Origin: Palaemon carinicauda
Lineage: Eukaryota > Arthropoda > Malacostraca > Decapoda > Palaemonidae
Assembly (NCBI RefSeq): GCF_036898095.1
Contig: NC_090767.1
Span: 32,246,172-32,310,171 of the forward strand
Direction of reading: 5' to 3'
Length of the DNA stretch: 64,000 nucleotides
Shown: positions 11,925 to 25,083 of the stretch, piece by piece
How positions within the stretch are numbered: position 1 is the stretch's first letter
Layout: every line of letters starts with the position of its first letter
Notes under the pieces: model-generated
The model's input: the letters and a program-made list of their open reading frames with translations, nothing else
What the model was told of the DNA's origin: nothing
Databases searched by the model: none
Program-made: the position numbers and the translations under genes

Positions 11925-12040
11925 AACGTGTTTGTCTAGCATTCGCATGGCAGCAAGTCAATGAAAGCCTGGGACTGTGAGTTTAAGCAGATTACTGGCG
12001 AGGCCAATGTCGTGGTTGGATACCACACTGGTGGATTAGG
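11925..12040 (+). repeat. Possible tRNA-derived SINE fragment
   Basis: The segment TTGGTAACGTGTTTGTCTAG followed by GCATTCGCATGGCAGCA resembles the tRNA-like head of decapod SINEs (box A at the left). Box B is poorly preserved. Low-confidence family call made from memory of the general pattern. Confidence 0.35.
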
Positions 12041-12723
12041 TGTACCTGGTTGATGTTCTGATGAGCATCTATTCTGAGTGTGTATGTCCTATAGGGTTTC
12101 GGTGCAGTATAGGACCAGGAAAGCAACCCTTGAAGGTAATCATTGCAAATTCCCTGATTCTTTTGATAAAACTTTATGGCCTCAAAAATCCCTGAAGTGG
12201 GATTATAGCTTTCTACAATTAAAGACCCTGTTTTTTTTTTCAGAAAATCATAATGAGAAAATATTTATATAAATATTATAAAATTATGATTGTACCCCAT
12301 TTATCATGAATTTTAATATTTGGGAACTATTTACATATAAGAGTCTGTTTTTTCTTATAGAATTGACCTGTCGAGGTAGTGACATTCTGGTTTTTACAAG
12401 CTTGTATAAAAAGTTATTGTATTGCGTATAATTATGTGAGGTAAGACACTCAGACAATATTGTCCAATGTTGCTTACTTTAACTGTGAATTGCTGGTTAA
12501 TTATATAATGAAAATGTGATTAAGTCACAGTAAAAGTGTGTGGTGTCTAGACCTATGACTTAGCCGGCTTAGGCCTAATTATGTGTACATTCTTGAGGAT
12601 ATAATATTACAGCATTGAAGTGTCATATAAAAATGCATATTCTATGGATTTATTTGAGAATTTGGAGCCTTTGTATAACAACAGATTGGAATATGTGCAT
12701 AGAACGCTACCTAATGTAACCTA
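12041..12723. other. AT-rich stretch without a gene
   Basis: No coding signal. The block at about 12500-12640 recurs at about 13520-13650 on the other side of the MITE (shared landmarks: TTAATTATRT and TTACAGCATKGAAGT), suggesting an old tandem duplication later split by the MITE. Confidence 0.45.
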
Positions 12724-12731
12724 CAATTTCT

Positions 12732-13484
12732 GGTGCTACTATAGCGTGAGGTCTACCGCCATATGTCGCCTACCCAGGCAAGGGTGAGGTCTACCGCGTG
12801 ACCAGCGTCCCAGAGCCCCGCACCTAGCCATCGAACATGTCAACTGCCCAAATCTATAAAAAACTTGACCTGTCCATATAAAAGGAAGCAAATGGAGCTC
12901 CTAAATCTGTTTTTCCCTCGGCCTAAAAGAGATATCAATTAAGCGATCGTGTTTGGACGTTGAAACTATGATTCTGAAGAGTATGCGAGGTGTTAGTCGT
13001 CAGCTGTTCCAGTCTCATCTTGATCATTTTTGCTGGAAGGTGATGAGAAAAAATTCCAATAATCTATTTGCGTCATTCTTAGAAGATGTTCGAAGTGTGT
13101 ATCGCTAGAATAAATGTATAGAAATATATGATAACCTGTTTGATTTACGAAGAGTGTATCGCTAGAATAAATGTATGGAAATATATGATAACATGTTTGA
13201 TGTACGAAGAGTGTATCGCTAGAATAGATATATGGAAATATATGATAACATATTTATATTTATTTTTACCTTTATTCCTTTTTTTTAATGGAATTAGAAA
13301 TCCAATTATCTATTTAAGTCATTTCTAAGATATGTTTAAATTAAGTGTTTATTGCTTAAACAAATGTATGAAATGTGTTTTATCTATGAGGGACGAATAA
13401 TTCAGCAGTAGACCTCACGCTATAGTACTAACGGGAGGTAGATCTCACGCTATAGTGTGGTAGACCTCACGCTATAGTAGCACC
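12732..13484. mobile_element. MITE, 753 bp, 8-bp target duplication, Merlin-like at best
   Basis: The left end GGTGCTACTATAGCGTG and right end CACGCTATAGTAGCACC are inverted copies that continue through AGGTCTACC, giving about 26 bp of terminal repeat. The 8 bases CAATTTCT occur immediately outside both ends (12724-12731 and 13485-13492), a clean target-site duplication. Subterminal copies of the same motif occur near 12785 and three times at 13405-13484. No transposase is encoded. An 8-bp duplication fits hAT, P or Merlin; the GG start is closer to Merlin, but the superfamily is uncertain. Confidence 0.85.
13092..13265. repeat. 57-bp minisatellite inside the MITE, about three copies
   Basis: The unit starts GTGTATCGCTAGAATA and contains GAAATATATGATAAC. 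Copies begin near 13096, 13153 and 13209; the third is diverged at its end. Confidence 0.85.
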
Positions 13485-13492
13485 CAATTTCT

Positions 13493-14193
13493 GTCCTTAC
13501 CTCCGCAACTCTCCTTAGACTGATTATTTCCTGAATAAATGAATAAACCACATTAGAAGTATATGGTGTTTAGGCCAATTGCTTAAGCTTAATTATATGT
13601 GCCTTCTGGAGAATATTTATAATTTTACAGCATGGAAGTCTGCAACTACACAATTAACTATGATTTTGTGCATTTGTTGAATGTTCTGGTTTATGGGCTG
13701 CAATATCAACCATATGTGCCAAATTTCTTCAAAAGCCATTTTTTTTTCATTTATATAATTATCACACTAAAATATAATGATCTAAGTCATATAATGATCA
13801 TAGTATATGAGTTTTAATATTTTTTTAAAAATTAAGGTTTTGTGTTATTGTGGGCTGAACAAGAGAAAGAAGGTGGTTGCCCAAATTATCATTTGAACGT
13901 GTAGGTAAGCGAAGTTCTGAAGAACAGGAGTCTTATATATAAAGACGTTCCCAACGATCCCTCGCAAGAAAACATTGGGGACGTGAACAGTATAATTAAT
14001 CATTATCTATACTAAGATACACAAGGGAAGTGATTATTGTTGTCCGGAGTTATACCACCATATAGTATAATTCCACCAGTTACTAACATAATGCCTTGTC
14101 ATTGCACTTCACTAGTCAAATTCACATGTCACACATACTTATATGTAAATAACTCTCTAAATGATGAGATTTGTAATATCCAAAAGCCAAATT
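13493..14193. other. AT-rich stretch without a gene
   Basis: Holds the second copy of the old duplication described for 12500-12640. At 14125-14185 the short block TATATGTAAATAACTCTCTAA resembles, in reverse complement, part of the repeat at 18990-19040 at low similarity. Nothing else recognised. Confidence 0.4.
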
Positions 14194-14738
14194 CTGTCCT
14201 TAGAATTATGACAGTATAGGTGATGGAAGCATTATTCTATCCATAGAATTATGACAATGTAGCTAATGAAAGCTTCGTTCTATGCTTAGAATTATGAAAA
14301 TATTGCTAACGAAAGCTGTTTGTTTTGTCCTTAAATGTATGGCAATATAAGTTCTTTGTTCTGTCCTTAGAATTATGACAATATTTAACTATTGAAAGCT
14401 CTTAATTTTGACCTTAGAAGTGTGGCAACGTAGCTCATGAAATATCATTGTTCTGCTCTAGGAATTATGGCAACGAAAACCCTTTGTTCTACTCTTAGAA
14501 ATATGTCAATCTAGCTAACAAATGCTTTTAGGTCTGCTCTTGGAATTATGACAGTGAAAGCCACACGTTCTGCTCCTAAAAATATGGCAATGTAGCTAAC
14601 AAAAGTTTTTAGTTCTGCTCTTGGGATAATGATAATATAAGCCACATTTTCTGACCTTAGAAATATGGCAATGTAGCTGTCAAAAGTTTCTAATTCTACT
14701 CCTGGGACTATGGCAATGTAAGCCACATGTAGCTGGTA
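14194..14738. repeat. Degenerate minisatellite, about 53-60 bp units, roughly nine copies
   Basis: Recurring landmarks are CTTAGAATTATGRCAAT, GTAGCTAAYRAAAG and TTCTGCTCTTGG. Units vary in length and alternate between two subtypes toward the right. Confidence 0.75.
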
Positions 14739-15224
<486 letters not shown>

Positions 15225-15377
15225 TATATTTGAGAATTAATTTCAGACTAAAATTAGGGTCTATACACAATGGATAAAAAAAATTTATAATACATTTATA
15301 GAAAAAATAGATATATCATTAACTGCTGCAAATTAATACAAAAAGTCAAGGTAGTCCTCGACCAAAGTGGATAGTGG

Positions 15378-16265
15378 CAATCATAAGACACATAACCAGT
15401 TTTTAATTCTCCAATAGATTTCTGTTTTTAGCCTTTACTTGCTTCAGATGCTTGGAGAATCTCTCCTGGCTAACCAACCTTTTATTTCCCTTGCAATCAC
15501 TATTGAGTTAGACTGTTTTTCACATAACTCCATATCACCTTCAATTGAGTTGTTAAGTGACTGAAGAATAATCTACAGCTTCTTGAAGTCTCTAAATCTG
15601 TTTTCAAATTGAAGATATTTGGCTAAAAGCATAAAAAGTCTGACTTCACATCATCTGTCATGAGCTTGCAACATGATGAACGGTATGCAACGCCGCTCTT
15701 TCTTAAGGAAGCACTGAATAGTAACAGCTTCATGTGGAAAGCTTCAATGTACCCAACCAGTTTTGAAACATTTTGTTACTTGCCTCGTAAGCGCAAATAA
15801 AGTATGTTAAATTAGGTGGTTATATCTGTGAGAAATGCCAGAGCAAATAAAAGATATAGGAAGTAAAGATGTCGGTGAACCGGAAACAATTTAGCGCGAC
15901 TGTACTTCACTAGATTCTTTGTTCAGTTCTTCAAGGAAAGATATAAATATTCTGTGTCATTGTGACATTAACACCTCTGATTACATTCCCTATCCTGACC
16001 ACACTGTGTGGATGGCATCATTTATCTGTAATACCTTGCAAAATAATAATTCTTGGTGGATAATGCATTACAGTGTGATACAATCATATCTATTTTCCCT
16101 GAGTGAACCAAGCAGACTCCCTTACTGACACTCAAAGCTCTTTCCTCATCCATTACAATACACAAGCTTTTATAAAATCCTCCATATTCATTGACAACTG
16201 ACTCACGTACAGCATAAATATACTAGATTTTTGTACCACCGTTTAAGGACTTCTTCATCTTCTTA
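15378..16265 (-). pseudogene. hAT transposase relic (GTF2IRD2/ZBED-like), copy 1
   Basis: The reverse complement of this interval is the diverged partner of 34950-35800. Read on the minus strand it carries, in pieces, the hAT landmarks listed for the second copy: the VTD...K block near 16150, a His-Cys block near 16070, the FLTDIT...LQGK block near 15810, and the FRDFKK...ELIELQ-like region near 15590-15520. Stops and frameshifts are numerous. The open plus-strand frame at 15919-16128 is only the antisense shadow and is mirrored at 35095-35304. The two copies are in opposite orientation 19 kb apart. Confidence 0.6.
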
Positions 16266-16478
16266 ACATAAAGGTGGGTTGACACGGTCAGGCGGTTTGT
16301 CAAACCAGGTTGTCGGGCCTGCTTGTCAAATGATTCGAAGAGGTGGAGTCAGTCATAAAGGCATAAAGTTTATGGACAATGAAGCCCCACCCACAAAAGT
16401 CATGTGACCCATTCTTGTGTGCGTTGATGCATTCTTATAGGTTGCCGGTGTCTGCAGACTCCCCAGACCGTTTTACTT
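16266..16478. repeat. Conserved non-coding block shared with 34745-34945 (inverted)
   Basis: Landmarks include GACTGACTCCACCTC, TGAAGCCCCACCCACAAAAG and TGCATTCTT. It precedes the hAT coding region in both copies and may be the 5' flank of that transposon or of an element that captured it. Confidence 0.65.
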
Positions 16479-16479
16479 C

Positions 16480-17400
16480 TGCAGGCAGTCTTGTGGTGGC
16501 CTAAACGTTGGCAGTTGAAACAGTGTAGTGGCTCAACATCCAGGTCAACTATGGGAAACTTTCCTTAGAGTCCAAGGTCTAATTTTGCTGGAATCTTCCC
16601 GAGGAAAATGAATATAATTCTCCTGATGTACTGCTTGTGGCTGCCAAAATGACGTTCTACATGATGAACGTTGCTGCAATCAGTAATGAAAGACAGCGAC
16701 ATGCTGGTAGGGAAGTTACAAACAACTGCCTTCTTTAACTTTTCGCTGGATCCAGATAGGTCAATGAAGCCTCCTTCTAGAGGCAGATGGGACTGTCGTG
16801 GTATTCTGGGGTGATGATAAAAAACCCTTATGGTTGGTTCTGACTTTCATCTTGATGCTTGGTTTGGATGTTGCAATCAGTTATCGTTGCATAGAAGGGT
16901 GCCCCTTCCACAACTGTTAGCTTGAATTTTGAAGCTAATTTGGTACAGTTGTATTCAGGAAGATGGGTCTCTGCACGAGCAGGGTTCTGCGTGTCAGTGG
17001 CCAGATCAATATTCATGTCAAGACTTAGGGTGCTGGAACGTGGTGAGCCAGCTGGAGTGGAGTCCAGGGCTGGGGAGTTGGCAGGTGGTGTGGTGGTTCT
17101 TCTTCTCTCCTACTTATTCTTTGGAGCAGGAGTCTCCACAGCAGAGGGAGAGGAGAAAGGAGTGGTGGTAGTAGCTCTGGGAGTGCCCTTATGAGGACGA
17201 GGAAAGGTGTAGGGAAGAGTCCTGTTAGTAGTCTTCTTATCAAGTTCTAAACTCATATCAAGTCTGCCAGGAGGATTCAAGTCTGGGATGGCTGTGGTAT
17301 TGGATTTCAGTGGAAGTGTTTCCTTATACAATGGAGGCTCCCTGTTTCTTCCAGTCATGATGCGGGACATGAGGTTATGGTACAGACTGCACAAGTCACA
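16480..17400 (-). pseudogene. LINE ORF1 (RRM-like plus CCHC zinc knuckle)
   Basis: On the minus strand, the region from 17394 down is Pro/Thr/Ser rich (low-complexity N-terminus), then a segment at about 16730-16830 leads into an RRM-like block (KKAVVCNFPTSMSLSFITD near 16720) and KIPAKLDLGL near 16590. It ends with the zinc knuckle HCFNCQRLGHHKTACRSK at about 16530-16480. A gag-like ORF1 with RRM and zinc knuckle precedes the RT ORF in I/Jockey-group LINEs, and a plus-strand relative lies at 41568-42163. A stop falls inside the domain (after LDLGL), and no ORF2 follows, because the hAT copy abuts it. The copy is inactive. Confidence 0.7.
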
Positions 17401-17770
17401 TTTGCACCTGCATTGTGATTGACAAAGTCATAACTGTACTGCTTAGCTAATCCCAGTTTTCCAGCCAAGGAGAAGGCATAGTAAGCAATGTCTTCTCGGT
17501 GTTAGAGGTATGCTATGCATCCATCTCTTGTAGATATTGCAATAAGCTTGACAGTGGAATTTGTCCTAGACAAAGCAGAAATGGCAGACAAAAGTGTTGT
17601 CGCAGTTACTCATCTGGTGGTCAACTGTTAACTGAAGGGGCGAGAAGTACAACCCACCAGCAGAAAACAGTACTACCCGCTGGTGTCCCCTGTGCCGGGT
17701 AAGCTTGTGAGGGAACTCAGTGTCCCTTGTGCAGTGTAAACAGGTTCTTGAGCAGGCAGGGAGATCCTCC
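17401..17770 (-). other. Possible 5' region of the LINE ORF1
   Basis: Upstream of ORF1 on the minus strand. No independent feature recognised. Confidence 0.3.
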
Positions 17771-18849
17771 CCCAGAATGGTATATGCCCGGGACAGAAGT
17801 GGCCATACACCCTTGATGAAGAATCGTGCCCTAGGATTACCAACCGCTGTCGGATATATCTTTAGATAGCAATCCTATCCTTTCCTTTCGTAAACAGAAG
17901 ATGATTCATCCGGAATGGTGAATTGCTCAGATGTGAAATTTTAGACTAGGCTGACTTAATTCTGACAAGTATAGGGTAAGCTTTATCTAAGCTATAGTTA
18001 TGTACATTTTAAGCTTTTTGCCAAAAATATATTTGTTCAAGACTTTTGATTCAGTTTGTAATATATGGGGGTGGATGTAGATCATTGGGACAGGTGTAAA
18101 CTTACTTATGAATTGTCCACTGTCTTTCTGGGAACTTGTTCATTTGAACTGAAATGCGAGAATAGAAAGCTAGTTTTACAATTTACTAAATATTATGATT
18201 TAGTGTGTTATTAAGAGTGGAGCTGGTTGGGTAGCAAACATGAGATTGAGGCTTAGTCTTAGGGTAAGATAGCTAGGATTACTGCTGCCACGGTAGTTAA
18301 GGATACGGCTCCTAGGTTAGGTTAGTGGAAAACCTTATGTCAATTGGCTTTCTTATGTTTGTTTTTGTTTTAAAATTTGGGTTTTCCTTCGTAAGTTTAG
18401 AAATTCTACACCCAGTCTGTTCCAACAGCCTTCAAAGGTTCTGTATGTATATTAGTCCTTATTTCTCTACTGAAAATGAGGATTCGATTTTACGCTGTGT
18501 GAATCTTTTCTTGTCCAGCTCATCACTACCAGATGACACTGACAATTTAGCCCACCAGTCATCGCCTGAATACAATTAGGGGTGTATGTATGATAGTGGC
18601 TACCTGTATATATTATTATGGCTTACTCAGAATACAGCAGTGTAAGGGGGGTCGCAGGGGTTCGTTAGCCCCCCTTAGGTAAGTAGGTAAGGGCATGGAT
18701 TGTAGGTTAGTTGGGAATATTTAGGTTAGTTGACGTCCATTTTTAATCCATGCTGGAGGAACTGGCTGCTGATATACAAAGGCTCCTTGAATCGCATAAT
18801 AATATCAAGTAACCAATTGTTCGCTTGTATGTCATATTAGATAACAGAT

Positions 18850-19300
18850 TGTAGAAAGATCGTCGGTTTTTAGAATGCTCAAGACTTAATCACTGATACA
18901 ACATATTGAATGTTAAGAATATCAGAAGAAAGAGCATTTGTTTGACAAATCCTTGTTTGTAAAATAAGTAAAAATTGATAATAATAAGTTTTTGTTTGGA
19001 TATTGAAAATTTTATACATTAAAGAGTTATTTACGTATAAGTATTTAATATGATAAACTGGCTGCCCTTCAAAGTCTTTCTTACCAGCTTGACTTATTGA
19101 AACTATTTCAGCTTCATCAATGTTATATATCGCTAAAAAATTATTTAGCATATCATAGAAGTTCATGTTGTGTTCTTTCAACATCAGAAATGACAACAAG
19201 CTCCCTCTAGACATCCGGTGCTTGATAGATTGCCCTTCCTTTTGCTGGACACGGGCTCTTACGTTGGCAGCCCGTAGCTAAACAACTGATAACATTATCA
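18850..19300 (-). repeat. Segment specific to copy 1, containing a dispersed sub-repeat
   Basis: The core at 19045-19200 recurs at 40985-41145 (shared ATATGATAAACTGGCTGCC and AGTCTTTCTT). On the minus strand the core is open here (18879-19214, containing KKDFEGQPVYHIKYLYVNNS) but not at 41 kb. I do not recognise a protein family. Either an insertion here or a deletion in copy 2 explains the difference. Confidence 0.6.
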
Positions 19301-20098
19301 AGGCTCTCAAAAGGAAATTAAAGCCTTTCTCAAAGTTAATAAGTAATTAAGTGCATTAAGTAATTATGTAAATTAAGTAAGTACTCAAGAGGCACACATC
19401 CGCTATACAATTTTATTAGGTACTTTGAACTAACGGGCTTTATTCACAGTATTGCATAATAAAATAGCAGATTTTGGATTTGCAGATAATGTCATGCTCT
19501 GATATCTGATACTCTAGTGCATATTGCAGTAATATACAGCATGTCATTACTCTATCACTAGAGTCAAGTTTAACAGTAAAGCAAGTGTTTCCTGTTTTTA
19601 TTGGGATGACTTGACTATTTGACAACTCTCCCCACACGTAGCCTACATTTCCATAAACAATACATTACTCTAAAAATGTACTGTATAATATGGATACAAA
19701 TTAAGATTAGCTGAGTGTATATATATTTGACAATGACCACTAACCGTTTTCATAAAGAATCCACCACAATCTTGAAGCATGACGCAATTCTGAAATGTCG
19801 CTGTCACCTCTTGCAGTGTCTAGGGAATCATATATCTAAAATTTGTTACTCCATAAATATGAACAATGTCCAGAAGTAAAATGATAAGAGTATGATCTTT
19901 CGTTTACAATAGTTATTAATACAGTACCTATGTATGTGTACATGCTAATTGGAAACCAAATAAAGTGGAGGGCACTGTAGTACATTCCAAAATATGTGCT
20001 ATATTGGGTATCCTTATAGAAGGTTCAATGCCATGTAATATTTGTCTTTGTGGAAAGTACCAAAGCACGTCCTGCGAAGTACCAGTCAGAGGTTGGTT

Positions 20099-20248
<150 letters not shown>

Positions 20249-20379
20249 TACAACAGTCATGGATAGATACTGATAGGTTTTGGGCCCGGGAGCAGACTGA
20301 TGTTCAAAGATGATGAAGGCAAATATGAATTGTAAGATGTCAGATTCCCTGTTAATCAATGGCAGCAGAAGTTTCATGA

Positions 20380-20900
20380 CGCTATTCCAACAGAGGTGGA
20401 GTAGCAGACGCTGACCTGGAAGAAGAACCTATCGCTGAAACTTTTGCCTAAATCATTCAGTATTTGAACGACCGCTAATTATCTGAAGTGCTAAGGACGA
20501 TAAGTTTATGCACAAAACTTACATCTTTAAAGGATTCCTCAACAGAAATTGTGTCTGATTATGTGATTCAACCCAACAACGTAGCTGCTACTCTGAAAAC
20601 TGATGGTGGAGTGATCATTGATAGTTTACTGGTTGCCATTTTGATTAAAGGACGGGGAAGGTATGGAAATCACCGATACAAAAATCTAAGATTGCAAAGG
20701 TTGTATTGAAGTTAAAAATGGTAAATGAAAGGTTAAAAGTACTTGATGATAGGACAAAGCCTCCTTTTGAACTAGTACATTTTGACTTTGCATGTCCAGT
20801 CGATCCTAAAGATTAAGAAAGTTTTTGGTACGTTATGAATTTCAATGAGGATATATATTTAAAAAAAACACCTATGCAATGGTTCAATAATCATCTTTGA
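20380..20900 (+). pseudogene. Copia fragments: gag joined to integrase
   Basis: The frame at 20488-20709 resembles Copia gag (UBN2-type): LCTKLTSLKDSSTEIVSDYV, then VAATLKTDGGVIIDSLLVA. It then jumps within about 60 bp to RTKPPFELVHFDFACPVD (about 20750-20810), the start of the Copia integrase core. The protease and zinc knuckle that should lie between are missing, so the copy has an internal deletion. There is no RT or LTR. It differs from the Copia piece at 61-960, which covers protease and integrase. Confidence 0.65.
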
Positions 20901-21229
20901 GAACAAATCCATATTATATTGTATTCTTAATTGCTTTTTCGAGTTTTGAATAATAAGTTTTATTGGGTACTTCACTATCCCGGTGTCTTACATATGGTAA
21001 GGCAATCTACACACACACACACAATTACAGGAATCATTAGGAATTTATCTCGAACATGTAACTTTTGAGGAGTACAGACAGAGTTCTGCTCCTAATAATC
21101 AAAAGAACGTTTCTTAACAAATTGCCTCATTATGACTATTGATATCATCCTCCAGCTTCAAAACTTAAATTTTCCTCCATCATTTGTAGTTAACAGAAAG
21201 AACAAATGTGTTTCCTTACCTAATATTAT
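20901..21229. other. AT-rich, no gene
   Basis: Only a short (CA) tract at 21008-21022 is notable. Confidence 0.5.
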
Positions 21230-21640
21230 ATCATATCTCAGAATTTGATAACCTGGAGACAAAGGGCAGCAGGTCTATCTTGTGCCGACAAATTATCTTG
21301 TCTTTTTGATCCATTGTCTTCTCTTCCTTCCCCTGCTTCTTCTTCAGTAAATTCTAGGGACTCATAATGTTATTTTTCTTGTCCATTTATTGTCCGTCAT
21401 TTTCATTATATGTTCTGCCCATGTCCTTGTCCTTTTCTTACATGTTCTTAGAATATCCACTACTATATTTTGATCTCTTAGTATCAATGTTGCTCTTTTT
21501 CTCTCAGTATTATTCACATCAATATTCTTTCAATAGCTATTTGATATATGAATAGCCTATGTTCTAAGGCTGCAAGTTTCTGATGCATAAGTTAAAACTG
21601 GTAAGACCATCTGATTATGTACAAATCCACTTCAGTTTCA
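21230..21640 (-). pseudogene. RTE-type LINE 3'-end fragment
   Basis: Minus-strand translation, from 21620 down, gives VLPVLTYASETCSL, then an interrupted ILREK..., DILRTCKKRTRTWAEHIMKM and TDNKWTRKI. These correspond to the C-terminal part of RTE-clade ORF2 (the TYGAETWSL, WAGHIAR and RWTKK blocks). Frameshifts are present. Plus-strand frames here are shadows. Confidence 0.65.
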
Positions 21641-22214
21641 GCACGACTAGCGTTAAAAGAATTGCAGTTCAGTATGTAGTTAATTTTGCTCTTGGAAAAG
21701 TAAAAAAGAAAAAAATATTATCAAAATAATGACCCCATGGTTGGCGTATGCAGGACATCCATGTACTGCTTGCAGCAAGATGTTTATTTGTAACCGAAGA
21801 AAACCACAGCAGAGCAAAAACAATTAGAAGGACCTTTTATAAATCATAGATAGTTATGATACTTCAACTTCCCGCCACTAACATACACAATAAATTTTTC
21901 TTTCTAGTTATCTTGTGTTTATTATGCACTTCTTACCATCACTAATGCTGGAAATCACTCGTTATTGGTTTTTTTCGCCATCCACAGTCCAGTGCCCACT
22001 AGGATCTCTCATAATTGTTATTACCGCATATGGCAGGTGATGTTAAGACAAATACTAACTTACTTTATTTTGATGGCAGCTTTCCCGTCCCATACAGCAG
22101 GGGAACCCCACTCTCTACAGGACCTCCACTGTCATTGTACCTTGTTCGTTCAGAGTATCTAACGTTTCATAATGGGTATTGTTCATTTACTGTTAAATCG
22201 TCATTGTCAAAAGA
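21641..22214. other. No recognisable feature
   Basis: Two overlapping short frames at 21965-22221 have no recognisable similarity. Confidence 0.4.
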
Positions 22215-24300
22215 CTCATGAAATAAGAAAGTCTACAGTTTCCTCTAGTGAGCCTTAATGTCTTCAATCATTCAAATGTTTCGTGGGAGCTTATTATATA
22301 GTCTCAGGGCTGCATATTTAAAGGCTCTGGAGCCTAAAGTAGACATAAATCTAGGTTCCAACAGTTTGAAGCCATCTGTAACTATTCTCGTGTTGACAAA
22401 ATTTGTTGGCTGCGCAATATGTAGCAATTCCCTTAAGTATATTGGCAGCCTGGTTCTGAAAACTTGGTGGGTTATTGTACATATATTAAATTAAGTCCTC
22501 GCTTTAATCGGCAGCCAGTGTAAATAATTTCTTATAGTGTTGATCATTTCTCTGGGTGGGTCACCTTTCATCAGTTTTGCTCCTCTGTATATTATATTTT
22601 GTAATTTCTTAAGTTGCACTTTTGGTAAATTGTAATAGATAGAGTTGCAATAGTCAATCCTGTTAAGAACACAGTTCATCACAAGTTTCTTCACAGAATT
22701 TCCGTCTAGGTACTTTTTTATAAACTCAATATTTCTTAGATGATAACCAGCAGTTTTTATTACATTATTTATTTGGGCATTTGGAAACAGGTCAAAGTCA
22801 AGAAATACACCTAGATCTCGAATTTTAGTTCTTATTCATGTTCATTTGAGTATCTTCTAAGTTTCTCACGCTGTTTCTCTAGCCCACCACCATGAATCTA
22901 GTTTTGTTCTCATTTAATTTTATTTTTCTAAATGTCATCCATTCTCTAACACTATCAAGATTCGGTTTAGAGTTTCACTGTTGTCATGTATGTCATTTAA
23001 GGAGAAGCAAAATTGTGTGTCATCTGCAAATAGTTCAAACTTGACGCCATGCCTTTGAAGCATTTACAATGGACCAATAGTATAGATACAGAATAAGATT
23101 GGGCCAAGTACACTCCCTTGGGGTACCGCTCTGTTTAAGGGTTCATATAATGAGTAAAAGTTTCCAGTAATTTCTACCAACTAAGTAGTCTTTTAGGTAT
23201 ACGAAGGCTTGATCTTCAACGCCGATGGATCGCAGATAATTTAGTAGCAGTTCATATACCACTGTATCAAAAGCAGCACCGAGATCGAGCAGAATAAAGA
23301 TACCACATTTTTTTCCATCCATCATTTCTAGCATATCATTTACAACAGAGCAGATGGCTGCCTCCGTAGAATATGGTTTTCTGTATGCAGATTGATTGTC
23401 AGGAAATGCTTCTATTACTTCCAAGTGGCTGACTAGCTGTTCAAGAATTACATGTTCCAGTACTTTTGAGGTAAAGGATAGATTTGAAATAGGTCTATAT
23501 GAGCTTACTTCCTGGTAGTCCAGTGCATTTTCTCAGAACTGGTGTGAATATAGCCGTTTTCTCAGATTTAAGAAACTAACATTCATCAATGCTTTTATTT
23601 TCTATTCTGATTATTATTTCGGCTAGACTAGAAAAGTCTTTCCCTCTAATTATTTCAGATATTGGCATAGGATCGATCGCGCAGTTTGTTTTCTTTGCTA
23701 TTTTGATAATTTTGGTGATATCTTGTGTTATGTTGTTAAATACTAATAATTTTGTCTGTGTGCCTGGTGTATCATTAATCTGATGTTGAGTATTTACGAA
23801 TGACCTGGTTATATATGCAATTTTTTTTTAAAGAATACTGGAAAATTATCTGCTAGTTCCTGGTCCCTGTATCCATCAGGTAGCTTCTTTTCTTTTACAT
23901 TTCCCATTATAACATTCAGGAGATGATATCACTTATTTATGTCTGTTGCTGCTTCGAGGATCTTTCTATTATAGTTTAAACTTTTTTTCTTCCTAGTAGG
24001 TATTTATATTGACACGTAGTAGTTTTGTATTCTACCCAATTACTTTCCGTTTTTAACCTATCCCACTTTCTTTCTTTACATCCTTTATCCTTCTTTTTTT
24101 CCAAAGTCTCTCCATCAAACCAAGGAGACTGGTCTTTTACGGTTATAGTCTTTTCCATTGTTGGGCACATGGTATCATATTCACTTCTCCTCACTCTATT
24201 ATAAGAGGTCATAAGACAGTTAGCACACTTAACTTGCGTTTTGTAAATGAACAAGCAAAATAAGTATGGAAAAAAAAATGTAGGAAGTCTAATGATCAAT
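22215..24300 (-). pseudogene. CR1/L2-like LINE reverse transcriptase, 5'-truncated and frameshifted
   Basis: On the minus strand the order is: pre-RT linker with KTITVKDQSPWFDGE (about 24130), QSAYRKPYSTEAAICSVVND (about 23390), FILLDLGAAFDT (about 23290), the VPQGSVLGPILF block (about 23110), the catalytic FADD (about 23025), then NRIDYCNSIYYNLPK (about 22650), LHWLPIKAR (about 22500) and the terminal GSRAFKYAALRLYNKLPR (about 22330). These are the standard blocks of the CR1/L2/Daphne group, without RNase H. Several frameshifts. A second 3' scrap of the same family lies near 46.4 kb. Confidence 0.82.
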
Positions 24301-24400
24301 GTAATTTCATATGATTATATGGAAAATCACTCGATGAAAAACAATAAATTAATTATTGAAAAACTTTTATAGTAACATATGAACTTTCCAAAACACGCCG

Positions 24401-25083
<683 letters not shown>

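Noticed and set aside
11931..12010. A functional tRNA gene
   Set aside because: Only box-A-like sequence is visible and no cloverleaf can be drawn. At best it is a SINE fragment.
21367..21555. Hydrophobic plus-strand frame
   Set aside because: It is the antisense shadow of an RTE LINE fragment.
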